Shown piece by piece: positions 32,861-41,561 of a stretch of 64,000 bases of DNA. The stretch lies in assembly GCA_963634745.1 (NCBI GenBank), contig CAVHCX010000005.1, positions 1 through 64,000 of the forward strand, read 5' to 3'. Position 1 is the stretch's first letter. Every line of letters begins with the position of its first letter. The stretch comes from CAKRJP01 sp963634745. Its GTDB lineage: Bacteria > Bacillota > Clostridia > Lachnospirales > Lachnospiraceae. Under the pieces are notes generated by a model. The model was not told where the DNA came from and searched no databases. It worked only from the letters and a program-made list of their open reading frames with translations. Position numbers and translations under genes: made by a program.

Positions 32861-34765
32861 ATGAAGATTACATTAAAAGATGGTTCATCAAAAGAATATG
32901 CAGAATCTATGTCAGTCATCGACATTGCAAAAGATATCAGTGAAGGCCTTGCAAGAGTAGCCACAGCAGGAGAGTTAGACGGCGAAGTCGTAGACCTGCG
33001 TACAGTCGTAGATAAGGATTGTGACTTAAATATCCTTACATTTAATGATGAGAAGGGACAGGGAGCCTTCCGTCATACCGCATCTCATATTATGGCCCAG
33101 GCGATTAAGAGATTGTATCCGGAGACCAAGCTTGCCATCGGACCTTCGATTGCAGACGGATTTTATTATGATGTAGACAGAGAGACTCCATTTGTTGCAG
33201 ATGATCTTGAGAAGATCGAAGCAGAGATGAAGAAGATCGTAAAAGAGAACTTAGAGATTAAGCAGTATACTATGCCTAGAGATGAGGCCATTGCCTTCTT
33301 TAAGGAGAAGGAGGAACCTTATAAGGTAGAGTTGATTGAAGACCTTCCGGAGGGAGAGACCATCAGCTTCTATTCTCAGGGAGAGTTTACAGACCTTTGT
33401 GCAGGTCCTCACCTTATGACTACAAAGCCGGTAAAAGCCTTCAAGCTTACCAGCCTTGCAGGTGCTTACTGGAGAGGCAGTGAGAAGAATAAGATGCTGC
33501 AGAGAATCTACGGAACTGCATTCCCAAAGAAGGCAGACTTAGACGATTATCTTACAATGATCGAGGAAGCAAAGAAGCGTGATCATAGAAAATTAGGAAA
33601 AGAGTTGGGACTCTTTATGATGCGCGAGGAGGGACCGGGATTCCCATTCTTCCTTCCAAACGGAATGACCCTCAAAAATACCCTCTTGGATTACTGGAGA
33701 GAGATTCATAGAAAGGGCGGCTATGTGGAGATTTCTTCTCCGATCATGTTAAGCCGTCACCTGTGGGAGACTTCCGGACATTGGGACCACTATAAAGAAA
33801 ATATGTATACAACCGTGATCGATGATACAGATTTTGCCATTAAGCCAATGAACTGCCCGGGTGGTATCTTGGTTTACGAGTCAGAGCCCCGTTCTTACCG
33901 TGATCTTCCGATCCGTATGGGAGAGCTTGGCTTGGTTCACCGTCATGAGAAATCCGGACAGCTTCACGGACTGATGCGTGTGCGCTGCTTTACCCAGGAC
34001 GATGCTCATATTTTTATGACACCGGACCAGGTAAAGGATGAGATTAAGGGAGTTGTACAGCTGATCGACCAGGTTTACGACCTGTTTGGATTTAAATATC
34101 ATGTAGAGCTTTCTACCCGTCCGGAGGACAGCATGGGAAGCGATGAAGATTGGGATATGGCTACAGATGCTTTAAGAAGTGCCCTGGAGGACATTGGACT
34201 TCCTTATGTGGTAAATGAAGGAGACGGAGCCTTCTACGGACCAAAGATCGACTTCCACTTGGAGGATTCTATCGGAAGAACCTGGCAGTGTGGAACCATT
34301 CAGTTAGACTTCCAGCTTCCGCTTCGATTTAACCTGGAGTATACAGGAGCAGACGGAGAGAAACATAGACCGATCATGATCCACCGTGTAGCCTTTGGAT
34401 CCATCGAGAGATTTATCGGAATTTTGATCGAGCATTTTGCAGGAGCCTTCCCGACCTGGTTGGCACCGGTACAGGTAAAGGTACTGCCTCTTTCCGATAA
34501 ATTTATGGGCTATGGTGAAAAGGTCCTGGAGGCGCTTAATGAAGCCGGCATCCGTGCAGAGATCGATACCCGTGCAGAGAAGATCGGATACAAGATCCGT
34601 GAGGCTCAGATGAAGAAGGTTCCTTACATGCTGGTTGTAGGCGGCAAGGAAGAGGAAGAAGGAAAGGTATCTGTACGAAGCAGAGTAGAAGGGGATGAAG
34701 GCCAGTGCACACTGGATGAATTCATTGCCAAGATTAAAGAAGAAATTGATACAAAAGCAAAATAG
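32861..34765 (+). CDS. thrS: Threonyl-tRNA synthetase
   Basis: A 634-residue class II synthetase that charges tRNA-Thr. Domains in order: TGS (about 1-60), the editing domain with HxxxH (HTASHIMAQA, near 70-80), class II catalytic core (about 240-530) with the zinc ligands in MNCPGG and HRHEKSG, and the C-terminal anticodon-binding domain (about 535-634). Full length for the family. Regulated by the T-box just upstream. Ribosome site AAAGGAGAAAGGG. It is followed after 19 bp by the folate operon, which may share its transcript. Confidence 0.97.
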   Translation: MKITLKDGSSKEYAESMSVIDIAKDISEGLARVATAGELDGEVVDLRTVVDKDCDLNILTFNDEKGQGAFRHTASHIMAQAIKRLYPETKLAIGPSIADGFYYDVDRETPFVADDLEKIEAEMKKIVKENLEIKQYTMPRDEAIAFFKEKEEPYKVELIEDLPEGETISFYSQGEFTDLCAGPHLMTTKPVKAFKLTSLAGAYWRGSEKNKMLQRIYGTAFPKKADLDDYLTMIEEAKKRDHRKLGKELGLFMMREEGPGFPFFLPNGMTLKNTLLDYWREIHRKGGYVEISSPIMLSRHLWETSGHWDHYKENMYTTVIDDTDFAIKPMNCPGGILVYESEPRSYRDLPIRMGELGLVHRHEKSGQLHGLMRVRCFTQDDAHIFMTPDQVKDEIKGVVQLIDQVYDLFGFKYHVELSTRPEDSMGSDEDWDMATDALRSALEDIGLPYVVNEGDGAFYGPKIDFHLEDSIGRTWQCGTIQLDFQLPLRFNLEYTGADGEKHRPIMIHRVAFGSIERFIGILIEHFAGAFPTWLAPVQVKVLPLSDKFMGYGEKVLEALNEAGIRAEIDTRAEKIGYKIREAQMKKVPYMLVVGGKEEEEGKVSVRSRVEGDEGQCTLDEFIAKIKEEIDTKAK

Positions 34766-34784
34766 ATTTTAGTAAAGAAAGATA

Positions 34785-36119
34785 GTGAATAAAGTGACCT
34801 ATAAAGAAGCAAGGGTATATTTGGATGAAATGTCCAAATACGGAAGTGTACTTGGCTTGGATGGGATTCGAGGTCTGTTGGGTGAACTGGGGAACCCTCA
34901 GGATGATTTGAAGTTCATTCACATTGCAGGAACGAATGGAAAAGGATCTGTGCTTGCATACACTTCCACGATTTTAAGTAAAGCAGGATACAGGACTGGG
35001 CGATACGTTTCACCGACTGTCATGGGATATCTGGAAAAAATCCAGGTGGATGGACAATGGATCTCGGAAGTGGAATTTGCAGAGATCACTACAGAGGTTC
35101 AAAAAGCGATTGCCAGCCTTAAGGAGTCGGGAGGATTAATCCCGACCCTCTTTGAGGCAGAGACGGCCATCGCTTTTTTGTATTTCAAAAAAATGAAGTG
35201 TGATCTGGTGGTCTTAGAGACTGGGCTTGGGGGAGCCTTGGATGCCACGAATATTATAGAGAATACCTTGTGTGCTGTGTTTTCCAATATCAGCCTGGAC
35301 CATTTGGGTGTGATTGGAGATAGCCTTAAGGAAATTGCAAGAACCAAGGCAGGGATTATCAAGAAGGGTTGCCAGGTGGTATCGGCCAGTCAGAAGGAGA
35401 TTGTGGCAAGGGTCCTTAGGCAAGAGTGCATGAAGGTCTTAGGAGAGGGAAACTCCTCTCAGAATGTATGGCCAAAGAAGGGATACCGAGAGGTGATGCC
35501 GGACTGCTTGCAGGTTCTTAGGGAAGATTATAAGTCTATGACCCTTAATTATAAGACCTTTAAAAATCTAAGCAGCCCCCTTACCGGTTTTCATCAAAGA
35601 AGGAACCTGGCCACGGCCCTGGAAGTGGTTTTGGCTCTCAGGGAAATGGGCTATGAGATTTCCGATGAGGCCGTTTCCTTGGGAGTGGCTGAGACGTCAT
35701 GGCCGGGAAGATATACCTGTCTTAAAGAGGATCCTATTTTTATCATAGACGGAGCCCATAATGAGGAGGCAGCCCATCGATTAAGGGAATCTCTTGAGCA
35801 TGATTTTGGGGGCAGGAGTTTAATTTTAATCCTAGGAGTTTTTAAGGACAAAGATTATGAAAGCATAGCATCCATTTTATGTCCTTTGGCCAGTCATGTC
35901 TACACGGTAGACCTGCCCAATAAAGATCGAAGCCTGCCGGCAAAGGACCTGGCAGGAACTGTTAAGAAATACTGCAGGCAAGTGAAGGGAGAACCCTCCA
36001 TAAAAGGGGCGGTGGCAGATGCTATGATGATGGCAAGGGAAGACGACTCGGTGGTCGTAGCCTGCGGCTCTCTGTCATACTTGGGGATTGTCAAAGAGTT
36101 GGTAGAAACGCTTGAATGA
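34785..36119 (+). CDS. folC: Folylpolyglutamate/dihydrofolate synthase (atypical paralogue, folate operon)
   Basis: A 444-residue Mur-ligase-like enzyme that adds glutamate to dihydropteroate or folate with ATP. The P-loop GTNGKGSV lies near 49-56 and ETGLGGALDATN near 145. Two usual motifs deviate: 'SPHL..x.ERI' reads SPTVMGYLEKIQV and the arginine of 'GGRLDATN' is alanine. A second, more canonical folC exists at 60.6 kb, so this copy may have a narrower role such as dihydrofolate synthase. It starts the folate gene group. GTG start (34785, or a second GTG at 34794) with a weak ribosome site. Confidence 0.88.
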   Translation: MNKVTYKEARVYLDEMSKYGSVLGLDGIRGLLGELGNPQDDLKFIHIAGTNGKGSVLAYTSTILSKAGYRTGRYVSPTVMGYLEKIQVDGQWISEVEFAEITTEVQKAIASLKESGGLIPTLFEAETAIAFLYFKKMKCDLVVLETGLGGALDATNIIENTLCAVFSNISLDHLGVIGDSLKEIARTKAGIIKKGCQVVSASQKEIVARVLRQECMKVLGEGNSSQNVWPKKGYREVMPDCLQVLREDYKSMTLNYKTFKNLSSPLTGFHQRRNLATALEVVLALREMGYEISDEAVSLGVAETSWPGRYTCLKEDPIFIIDGAHNEEAAHRLRESLEHDFGGRSLILILGVFKDKDYESIASILCPLASHVYTVDLPNKDRSLPAKDLAGTVKKYCRQVKGEPSIKGAVADAMMMAREDDSVVVACGSLSYLGIVKELVETLE

Positions 36120-36126
36120 AAGAGCA

Positions 36127-36162
36127 AAAGAAAGATCGAAAGAAAGATCGAAAGAAAGATTG
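36127..36162 (+). repeat. Three tandem copies of a 12-bp unit between folC and folE
   Basis: AAAGAAAGATCG repeated three times; the third copy ends TTG instead of TCG. Purine-rich on the plus strand. It lies between the folC stop and the folE ribosome site. Confidence 0.85.
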
Positions 36163-36200
36163 CAAGAAAATTGTAGGAATAGATGCAAGGAGGATATCCC

Positions 36201-36758
36201 ATGTTTGACCATGAAAAGATAGAGGCTGCCGTGCGCCTGCTTTTAGAAGGTATCGGCGAGGATGTAAACCGAGAGGGCCTCATAGAAACCCCGGACCGAA
36301 TTGCCAGAATGTATGAGGAAATCTGCGGTGGCATGAAGGAGGATGCAGGGACACATTTGTCTAAAACATTTACCGTAAATAGTTCAGAGATGGTAGTGGA
36401 GAAGGACATTACCTTTTATTCTATGTGTGAGCACCATCTGATGCCCTTTTACGGAAAGGCCCATATTGCCTATATCCCTGACGGAAAGGTGGTTGGGCTT
36501 AGCAAGCTTGCGAGAACTGTGGAAGTATTTGCAAGAAGATTACAGCTTCAGGAACAGCTTACCGGCCAGATCGCAGATGCCCTTATGGAACATATGGCTC
36601 CTAAGGGGGCCATGGTAATGATTGAGGCAGAACATATGTGTATGACCATGCGGGGTATTAAAAAACCCGGCAGTCAGACCGTGACAGTGGCCAGAAGAGG
36701 GGCATTTGCAGAAGATCCCTTGTTGGAAGAGCGCTTCTTTCGTATGCTGGGGAAATAA
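36201..36758 (+). CDS. folE: GTP cyclohydrolase I
   Basis: A 185-residue enzyme that converts GTP to 7,8-dihydroneopterin triphosphate, the first step of folate synthesis. The zinc-binding Cys and His lie in SMCEHHLMPFYG and the second cysteine in EAEHMCMTMRG; the GTP-binding GLSKLARTV is present. The start is the ATG with AAGGAGG 8 bases upstream; an earlier ATG at 36183 lacks a ribosome site. Next to folC, an HD hydrolase, folP and folB-folK. Confidence 0.97.
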   Translation: MFDHEKIEAAVRLLLEGIGEDVNREGLIETPDRIARMYEEICGGMKEDAGTHLSKTFTVNSSEMVVEKDITFYSMCEHHLMPFYGKAHIAYIPDGKVVGLSKLARTVEVFARRLQLQEQLTGQIADALMEHMAPKGAMVMIEAEHMCMTMRGIKKPGSQTVTVARRGAFAEDPLLEERFFRMLGK

Positions 36759-36764
36759 GGACTT

Positions 36765-37295
36765 ATGATGCCGGAAAATAAGAAAGACAGGAAAATAAGA
36801 ATTGCAGAGAAAATGCCAAGGCTTGAGGCTGTGCTCCGACATCCGCTCTACCAAGAGCACTACAGGAGGATTCAGGAATTAGAAAGCTCCAGACAATATT
36901 GCCATCATGATATGGAACATTTCTTGGATGTGGCAAGAATTGCCTATATTCGTAACCTAGAGCTGCATTTGGGATATGAGAAGGAGATGATCTATCTGGT
37001 GGCTCTTCTGCATGATATTGGGAAGGACCTGCAGTATGTAAAGCAGATTCCTCATGAAATAGCCAGTGTAGAAATTGCGGAGGTAATTTTAAGGGAGCTT
37101 GATCTTTGCAGGCGGGAGGAAGTGGCCTGGATCCTTCAGTGCATCCGGGGGCACCGAAGAAAAAAGGAAAACATGACAGAGGCAGAAGCTCTTTTTTATT
37201 GGAGCGATAAGCGGTCCAGGAAATGTTTTGCCTGTCAGGCCGAGGAATCCTGCAATTGGAAACCGGAAGAAAAAAATATGGAGATAAGAATATGA
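36765..37295 (+). CDS. HD-domain phosphohydrolase within the folate operon
   Basis: A 176-residue HD-family metal phosphohydrolase: His52 (MEHFLDVAR), His83-Asp84 (LLHDIGKD), His97 and Asp148 (WSDKRSR) make the H...HD...D metal site. A cysteine cluster follows: Cys154, Cys157 and Cys163. It lies 6 bp after folE and overlaps folP by ATGA, so the three are translationally coupled. The pathway needs removal of phosphates from dihydroneopterin triphosphate between FolE and FolB, and no Nudix FolQ gene is in the operon; this protein is a reasonable candidate. That function is inference only; HD proteins of this kind are otherwise annotated as generic. Confidence 0.85.
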   Translation: MMPENKKDRKIRIAEKMPRLEAVLRHPLYQEHYRRIQELESSRQYCHHDMEHFLDVARIAYIRNLELHLGYEKEMIYLVALLHDIGKDLQYVKQIPHEIASVEIAEVILRELDLCRREEVAWILQCIRGHRRKKENMTEAEALFYWSDKRSRKCFACQAEESCNWKPEEKNMEIRI

Positions 37296-38119
37296 TCATA
37301 GGAAATAAAAGCTTTGACACCCAAAATCAAACCTATATTATGGGAATTTTAAATGTGACGCCCGATTCCTTTTCGGATGGAGGTAAATATGACGGGATAG
37401 AGAAGGCCTTAGCCCATGCCAAGCAGATGGTAGAAGAAGGGGTAGATATTATTGATGTGGGAGGAGAGTCCACCAGACCCGGACATACTAAGATTAGCGA
37501 CGAGGAGGAGATTCAGAGAGTCGTTCCTGTAATTTCAGCCTTAAAAGCCCGCTATGATGTGCCGGTATCCATTGATACCTACAAAAGCGCTGTGGCAAAG
37601 GCGGCCATAGAGGCAGGGGCAGACCTGGTAAATGATATCTGGGGCTTTAAATATGACCCCAAGATGGCCCCCTTGGTGGCAGAGACGGGAGTGGCCTGCT
37701 GCCTCATGCACAATGGTGACAGCACAGAATATGAGGATTTTCTGACAGATTTTATGGAGGATATGAGAGAGTCTGTAAAAATTGCCAGGGAAGCCGGGGT
37801 GGCAGAGGATAAGATTATTTTGGATCCTGGCGTTGGATTTGCAAAAACTTATGAAATGAATCTTGAGATTATCAATCGTATGGAGATCATGCAGGAGCTT
37901 GGCTATCCGGTCCTTCTTGGAACCTCCAGAAAGTCTGTGATCGGATTGACCCTAGACCTGCCGGTCACAGAGAGGGAAGAAGGTACCCTGGTTACCACCG
38001 TTTTTGGGGTGGAAAAGGGAGCTGCCTTTGTGCGAGTCCATGATGTAGAGAAAAATAAACGTGCCATTAAAATGACCAAGGCCATCTTAGGGTCTACTCC
38101 TAAAGAGGAGCAGAAATAA
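37292..38119 (+). CDS. folP: Dihydropteroate synthase
   Basis: A 275-residue TIM-barrel enzyme that joins 6-hydroxymethyl-dihydropterin diphosphate and p-aminobenzoate; target of sulfonamides. Signatures are MGILNVTPDSFSDGG near the N-terminus, DVGGESTRPG and GTSRKSVIG. The true start is the ATG that overlaps the HD gene's stop (ATGA) with GGAGATAAG upstream; an upstream in-frame ATG at 37223 lies inside the HD gene. Length fits the family. Confidence 0.96.
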   Translation: MIIGNKSFDTQNQTYIMGILNVTPDSFSDGGKYDGIEKALAHAKQMVEEGVDIIDVGGESTRPGHTKISDEEEIQRVVPVISALKARYDVPVSIDTYKSAVAKAAIEAGADLVNDIWGFKYDPKMAPLVAETGVACCLMHNGDSTEYEDFLTDFMEDMRESVKIAREAGVAEDKIILDPGVGFAKTYEMNLEIINRMEIMQELGYPVLLGTSRKSVIGLTLDLPVTEREEGTLVTTVFGVEKGAAFVRVHDVEKNKRAIKMTKAILGSTPKEEQK

Positions 38120-38132
38120 AAAAGGCAAGGAA

Positions 38133-38960
38133 ATGGGAGATAAGAAATTGGATCAGATAAAAATCGAGGATTTGGAAATATTTGCAAATCACGGGGTATA
38201 TCCTGAGGAGAATAGGCTGGGGCAGAAGTTCGTGATCTCGGCTGTGCTCCACACAGACACCAGGAGGGCCGGGCTTACAGATGATTTGGAGGCCTCCATT
38301 AATTATGGGGAGGTTTCCTCTTTTATTACTTCCTATGTAAAGGACCATACCTTTAAACTGATTGAACGGGTGGCAGAGGGACTGGCGGAGGAGCTACTTA
38401 TACGCTACCAAGGTTTAGAGAGAATTAGTCTGGAAGTAAAAAAACCTTGGGGCCCTGTGGGGCTTCCCCTTCGCAGTGTAAGCGTGGCTATAGAAAGAAG
38501 CTGGCATGAAGTATATATTGCCCTGGGCTCTAATATAGGAGACAGCGAGCAGATTTTAAAGGATGCCATCGCTTCTTTGGATCAGTTGCCCAATACCAAG
38601 GTGGACAAGGTTTCAAGCCTGATTTCTACAGCCCCCTATGGGGTGATTGACCAACCGGATTTCTTAAACGGCTGTTTAAAACTTCGGACCCTGATGGGTC
38701 CCGGAGAACTTCTGGGGGAACTGAATCGAATTGAAAAAGAGGCAGGAAGAGAGCGGATCATTCACTGGGGGCCTAGGACTTTGGACCTTGATATTATTTT
38801 TTATGATGATCTGGTCTGCCAGGAGGAAGACCTGTGCATTCCCCATGTGGAGATGCACAAAAGGGATTTTGTATTGCGGCCTTTAGAAGAAATCGCCCCC
38901 TATAAAAGACACCCGGTCTATGGGAAAACAGTAAGGGAAATGCTGGAAGATTTACAATAA
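38133..38960 (+). CDS. folBK: Fused dihydroneopterin aldolase and HPPK (FolB-FolK)
   Basis: A 275-residue bifunctional protein. Residues 1-120 are dihydroneopterin aldolase (IEDLEIFANHGVYPEENRLGQ; the active-site Lys lies in LEVKKPWGP), making hydroxymethyl-dihydropterin. Residues about 125-275 are the pyrophosphokinase (YIALGSNIGDSEQ, and WGPRTLDLDIIFYDD with the Mg-binding aspartates, near 210-224). It carries out two consecutive steps and passes its product to FolP. The fusion is common in Firmicutes. Last gene of the operon, followed by a terminator. Confidence 0.95.
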   Translation: MGDKKLDQIKIEDLEIFANHGVYPEENRLGQKFVISAVLHTDTRRAGLTDDLEASINYGEVSSFITSYVKDHTFKLIERVAEGLAEELLIRYQGLERISLEVKKPWGPVGLPLRSVSVAIERSWHEVYIALGSNIGDSEQILKDAIASLDQLPNTKVDKVSSLISTAPYGVIDQPDFLNGCLKLRTLMGPGELLGELNRIEKEAGRERIIHWGPRTLDLDIIFYDDLVCQEEDLCIPHVEMHKRDFVLRPLEEIAPYKRHPVYGKTVREMLEDLQ

Positions 38961-39011
38961 GGTCTGTGATAAGATTTGCGATAAACAATAGATGAGTAAT
39001 AGATGAGTAAT

Positions 39012-39046
39012 AAAAGAGGACCATCCTGGGGGAGGGCCCTCTTTTT
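39012..39046. terminator. Bidirectional terminator between folBK and a LysR gene
   Basis: Arms AAAAGAGG and CCTCTTTT with two further G-C pairs beyond one mismatch; T residues on both sides make it usable by the convergent genes. Confidence 0.75.
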
Positions 39047-39063
39047 AGTTATGGAAGTTCTGA

Positions 39064-39936
39064 TTAAATCTTATAGCGCTTGGTAAAGGAGACAAAGCTC
39101 TCTACGCTATTATTTAGATACTTATCTTTGGACCATACAAAACCAATTTCCTGTTGGATGGTAGGAACCACCGGGATGCCAACCAGGTCCGGCAGATTCT
39201 TTAGGAGGGAGGAGTATAAAAAGGCTCCTCCTAATTTTTCCTGTATAAATTGATGAATGGTAAATAACTGGCTGGCGTGCATAATCACATTGGGGGTGAT
39301 TCCGCTGGCCTTAAAGTAATTCATCAAGGTTGTATTCTGCACTGAGTCTGTGTTATAGAGGATGACAGGCTCATGTTCTAATTGCCTTGCAGTTAATTCC
39401 TTTTCTTTGGCCAGAGGATGGTCGGGAGCTGTCACAAAGACAATCTGGTCTGTTAAAAGCGTGTAGGAATTTAGCTTATCAACATTATAAAAGTCCATAT
39501 TTACCAGGGCAATATCTAGGCTTCCATCCTGCACCAAAGATGCCGCCTTTAAAGATGCATACTCATAAAGCTCCACCGGGATGTTTGGATATTTTTCCTG
39601 AAAGACCAAAAGTAGGTCCGGGAAAAAGAGGGTGCTTAAAAGGGGTGGGATCCCAATTTTTAAAGGGGCGATCTGTTTGGCAAGATCTCCCATCTCCGAA
39701 GAGGTCTGGTGGACCATCTCCAAAAGCTTGGAGGCCTTCTGATAGAAAATTTCCCCTTCTTTTGTCAGGGTAATATTACTTTTGGAACGGATCAGAAGGT
39801 TTAGAGAAAATTCTTTCTCTAATTCCTTAATGGCACTGGAGATGGCGGGTTGTGTCACATAGAGTTGGCTGGCTGCCTGGGTAATACTGTGGCATCTGGC
39901 AACTGCGCAAAAATATTCTAATTGAGTGATTTTCAT
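39064..39936 (-). CDS. LysR-family regulator of the tartrate/dicarboxylate genes
   Basis: A 290-residue LysR protein: HTH in the first 60 residues (CHSITQAASQLYVTQPAISSAIKELEKE) and a periplasmic-binding-like effector domain after residue 90. It diverges from an SLC13 carrier and ttdAB across a 297-bp spacer, the usual layout of a LysR activator and its target, as TtdR is for the tartrate operon of E. coli. Ribosome site AGGAGGT before the ATG. Effector (tartrate) is inferred. Confidence 0.88.
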   Translation of the reverse strand: MKITQLEYFCAVARCHSITQAASQLYVTQPAISSAIKELEKEFSLNLLIRSKSNITLTKEGEIFYQKASKLLEMVHQTSSEMGDLAKQIAPLKIGIPPLLSTLFFPDLLLVFQEKYPNIPVELYEYASLKAASLVQDGSLDIALVNMDFYNVDKLNSYTLLTDQIVFVTAPDHPLAKEKELTARQLEHEPVILYNTDSVQNTTLMNYFKASGITPNVIMHASQLFTIHQFIQEKLGGAFLYSSLLKNLPDLVGIPVVPTIQQEIGFVWSKDKYLNNSVESFVSFTKRYKI

Positions 39937-40233
39937 GGAAAAACCTCCTAAAAATTGGATTTTTTGCCTGTTTTAGGCTTTTGCCGGTAAAAAACAAGGC
40001 AGTACATGGCTGGCATATTCACTATAAAAAAACGTTAATTTTCAATTATTATAGCATATTTGTTGTATGGTTTGCTAAAAAATACAAATTTAATAAATTT
40101 TGCTTATGTATATATCATTTTCATTAAATGTACAGGTATAAATACATGGCTTATAATAAAGACAACATAAAGATCACACATCGGCCGAGAGATCACATGT
40201 AATAATGAAAGTAAGTTTACAGGGGGAATTATT
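39937..40233. promoter_or_regulatory. Divergent control region of the LysR gene and the tartrate operon
   Basis: This AT-rich spacer has a TATAAT at 40152-40157 on the plus strand with a weak -35 (TGTACA at 40129-40134), and an ATTATA at 40048-40053, which reads TATAAT on the minus strand for the LysR gene. The interrupted palindrome AAATTT-AAT-AAATTT at 40086-40100 is a possible LysR-type site. No gene is seen in it. Confidence 0.4.
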
Positions 40234-41499
40234 ATGAGTGCATCAACAATAACACTTTTATTTCTTCTCTTCGCGGTAGTTATGTTCGTATTTGAAAAAA
40301 TACCGCTTGGAGTAACATCAATGATTGTCTGTATTGGCTTGGTGGTTACCGGTGTTTTGGATGTCGAGACAGCCTTTAAAGGATTTATTGACAGCAACGT
40401 AATTTTGTTTGTGGCCATGTTTATCGTAGGAGAGGCCTTGTTTGAGACAGGAATGGCAAACAAAATCGGCGGAATCATTACAAAATTTGCAAAAACAGAG
40501 CGCATGCTCATCGTTGCAATTATGGTTATCGTAGGTCTTATGAGCGGTGTTTTATCTAACACAGGTACTGCTGCAATTTTGATTCCGGTTGTTATCGGAA
40601 TTGCTGCTAAGTCAGGATATAAGCGTTCCAGACTTTTAATGCCTTTAGTATTTGCGGCAGCTATGGGAGGTAACCTCTCCCTGATCGGTGCTCCGGGAAA
40701 CCTGATTGCTCAAAGTGCTCTTCAGGAAATGGGCTTAAAATTTGGCTTCTTTGAGTACGCGATTGTAGGATTACCAATCCTTATCGCAGGAATTATCTTC
40801 TATGCTACCATCGGATATAAGCTTCTTCCATCTCACGATGTAGCAGATGATGACAGTTTTGACACAAATCAGAATTTTGATGATGTTCCGGCATGGAAGC
40901 AGTGGTTATCCTTAATTATTTTGGTACTGACACTTTTGGCTATGATCTTCGAGGATAAGATCGGTATTAAGCTTTGCATCTCCGGATGTGTGGGAGCCTT
41001 AGCCTTGATCCTCACAGGAGTTATTTCTGAGAAGGATGCTTTAAAATCCATTGACCTTAAAACCATCTTCCTTTTCGGTGGAACTCTTTCCTTGGCATCC
41101 GCCCTTCAAAATACAGGGGCCGGAGAGGAAATTGCTGAAAAAGTAATCGGAGCCTTAGGAGATAATCCTTCCCCTTATATCCTTACCCTGGCAGTTTTCT
41201 TACTCTGTGCAGTGCTAACAAACTTTATGTCAAATACAGCAACCACAGCCCTTATGGTTCCGATTTGTCTGTCAATTGCCCAGGGAATGGGAGCGGATCC
41301 AAGAGCCGTACTTATGGCCTGCGTAATCGGTGGTTCCTGTGCCTATGCTACACCGATTGGTATGCCTGCAAATACCATGGTTGTCGGAGCCGGAGGATAT
41401 AGCTTCCTGGATTATACAAAATCAGGACTTCCTCTAATTGTTATTGCAACTGTAGTAAGTATGATTATACTTCCAATAGCATTTCCATTCTTCCCATAA
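40234..41499 (+). CDS. SLC13/DASS-family anion carrier, probably for tartrate or dicarboxylates
   Basis: A 421-residue membrane protein with about 11 helices. The two inverted halves each have the family's substrate- and sodium-binding S-N-T motif: VLSNTGTAAILIPV (about 108-121) and FMSNTATTALMVPI (about 330-343). It precedes ttdA by 62 bp with ribosome site CAGGGGGAA, and should import L-tartrate, possibly in exchange for succinate as TtdT does. It is shorter than E. coli TtdT. Confidence 0.85.
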   Translation: MSASTITLLFLLFAVVMFVFEKIPLGVTSMIVCIGLVVTGVLDVETAFKGFIDSNVILFVAMFIVGEALFETGMANKIGGIITKFAKTERMLIVAIMVIVGLMSGVLSNTGTAAILIPVVIGIAAKSGYKRSRLLMPLVFAAAMGGNLSLIGAPGNLIAQSALQEMGLKFGFFEYAIVGLPILIAGIIFYATIGYKLLPSHDVADDDSFDTNQNFDDVPAWKQWLSLIILVLTLLAMIFEDKIGIKLCISGCVGALALILTGVISEKDALKSIDLKTIFLFGGTLSLASALQNTGAGEEIAEKVIGALGDNPSPYILTLAVFLLCAVLTNFMSNTATTALMVPICLSIAQGMGADPRAVLMACVIGGSCAYATPIGMPANTMVVGAGGYSFLDYTKSGLPLIVIATVVSMIILPIAFPFFP

Positions 41500-41561
41500 G
41501 AGAGTGGATTAACTATACATTTTATTAATAACCAAGATGAAAAATTAGGAGGCGTTAGAAA

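Noticed and set aside
36127..36162. CRISPR array
   Set aside because: The units are contiguous 12-mers with no spacers and no cas genes anywhere in the window.
39387..39773. 128-codon plus-strand frame inside the LysR gene
   Set aside because: Antisense to an intact LysR gene with a strong ribosome site; composition is that of a shadow frame.
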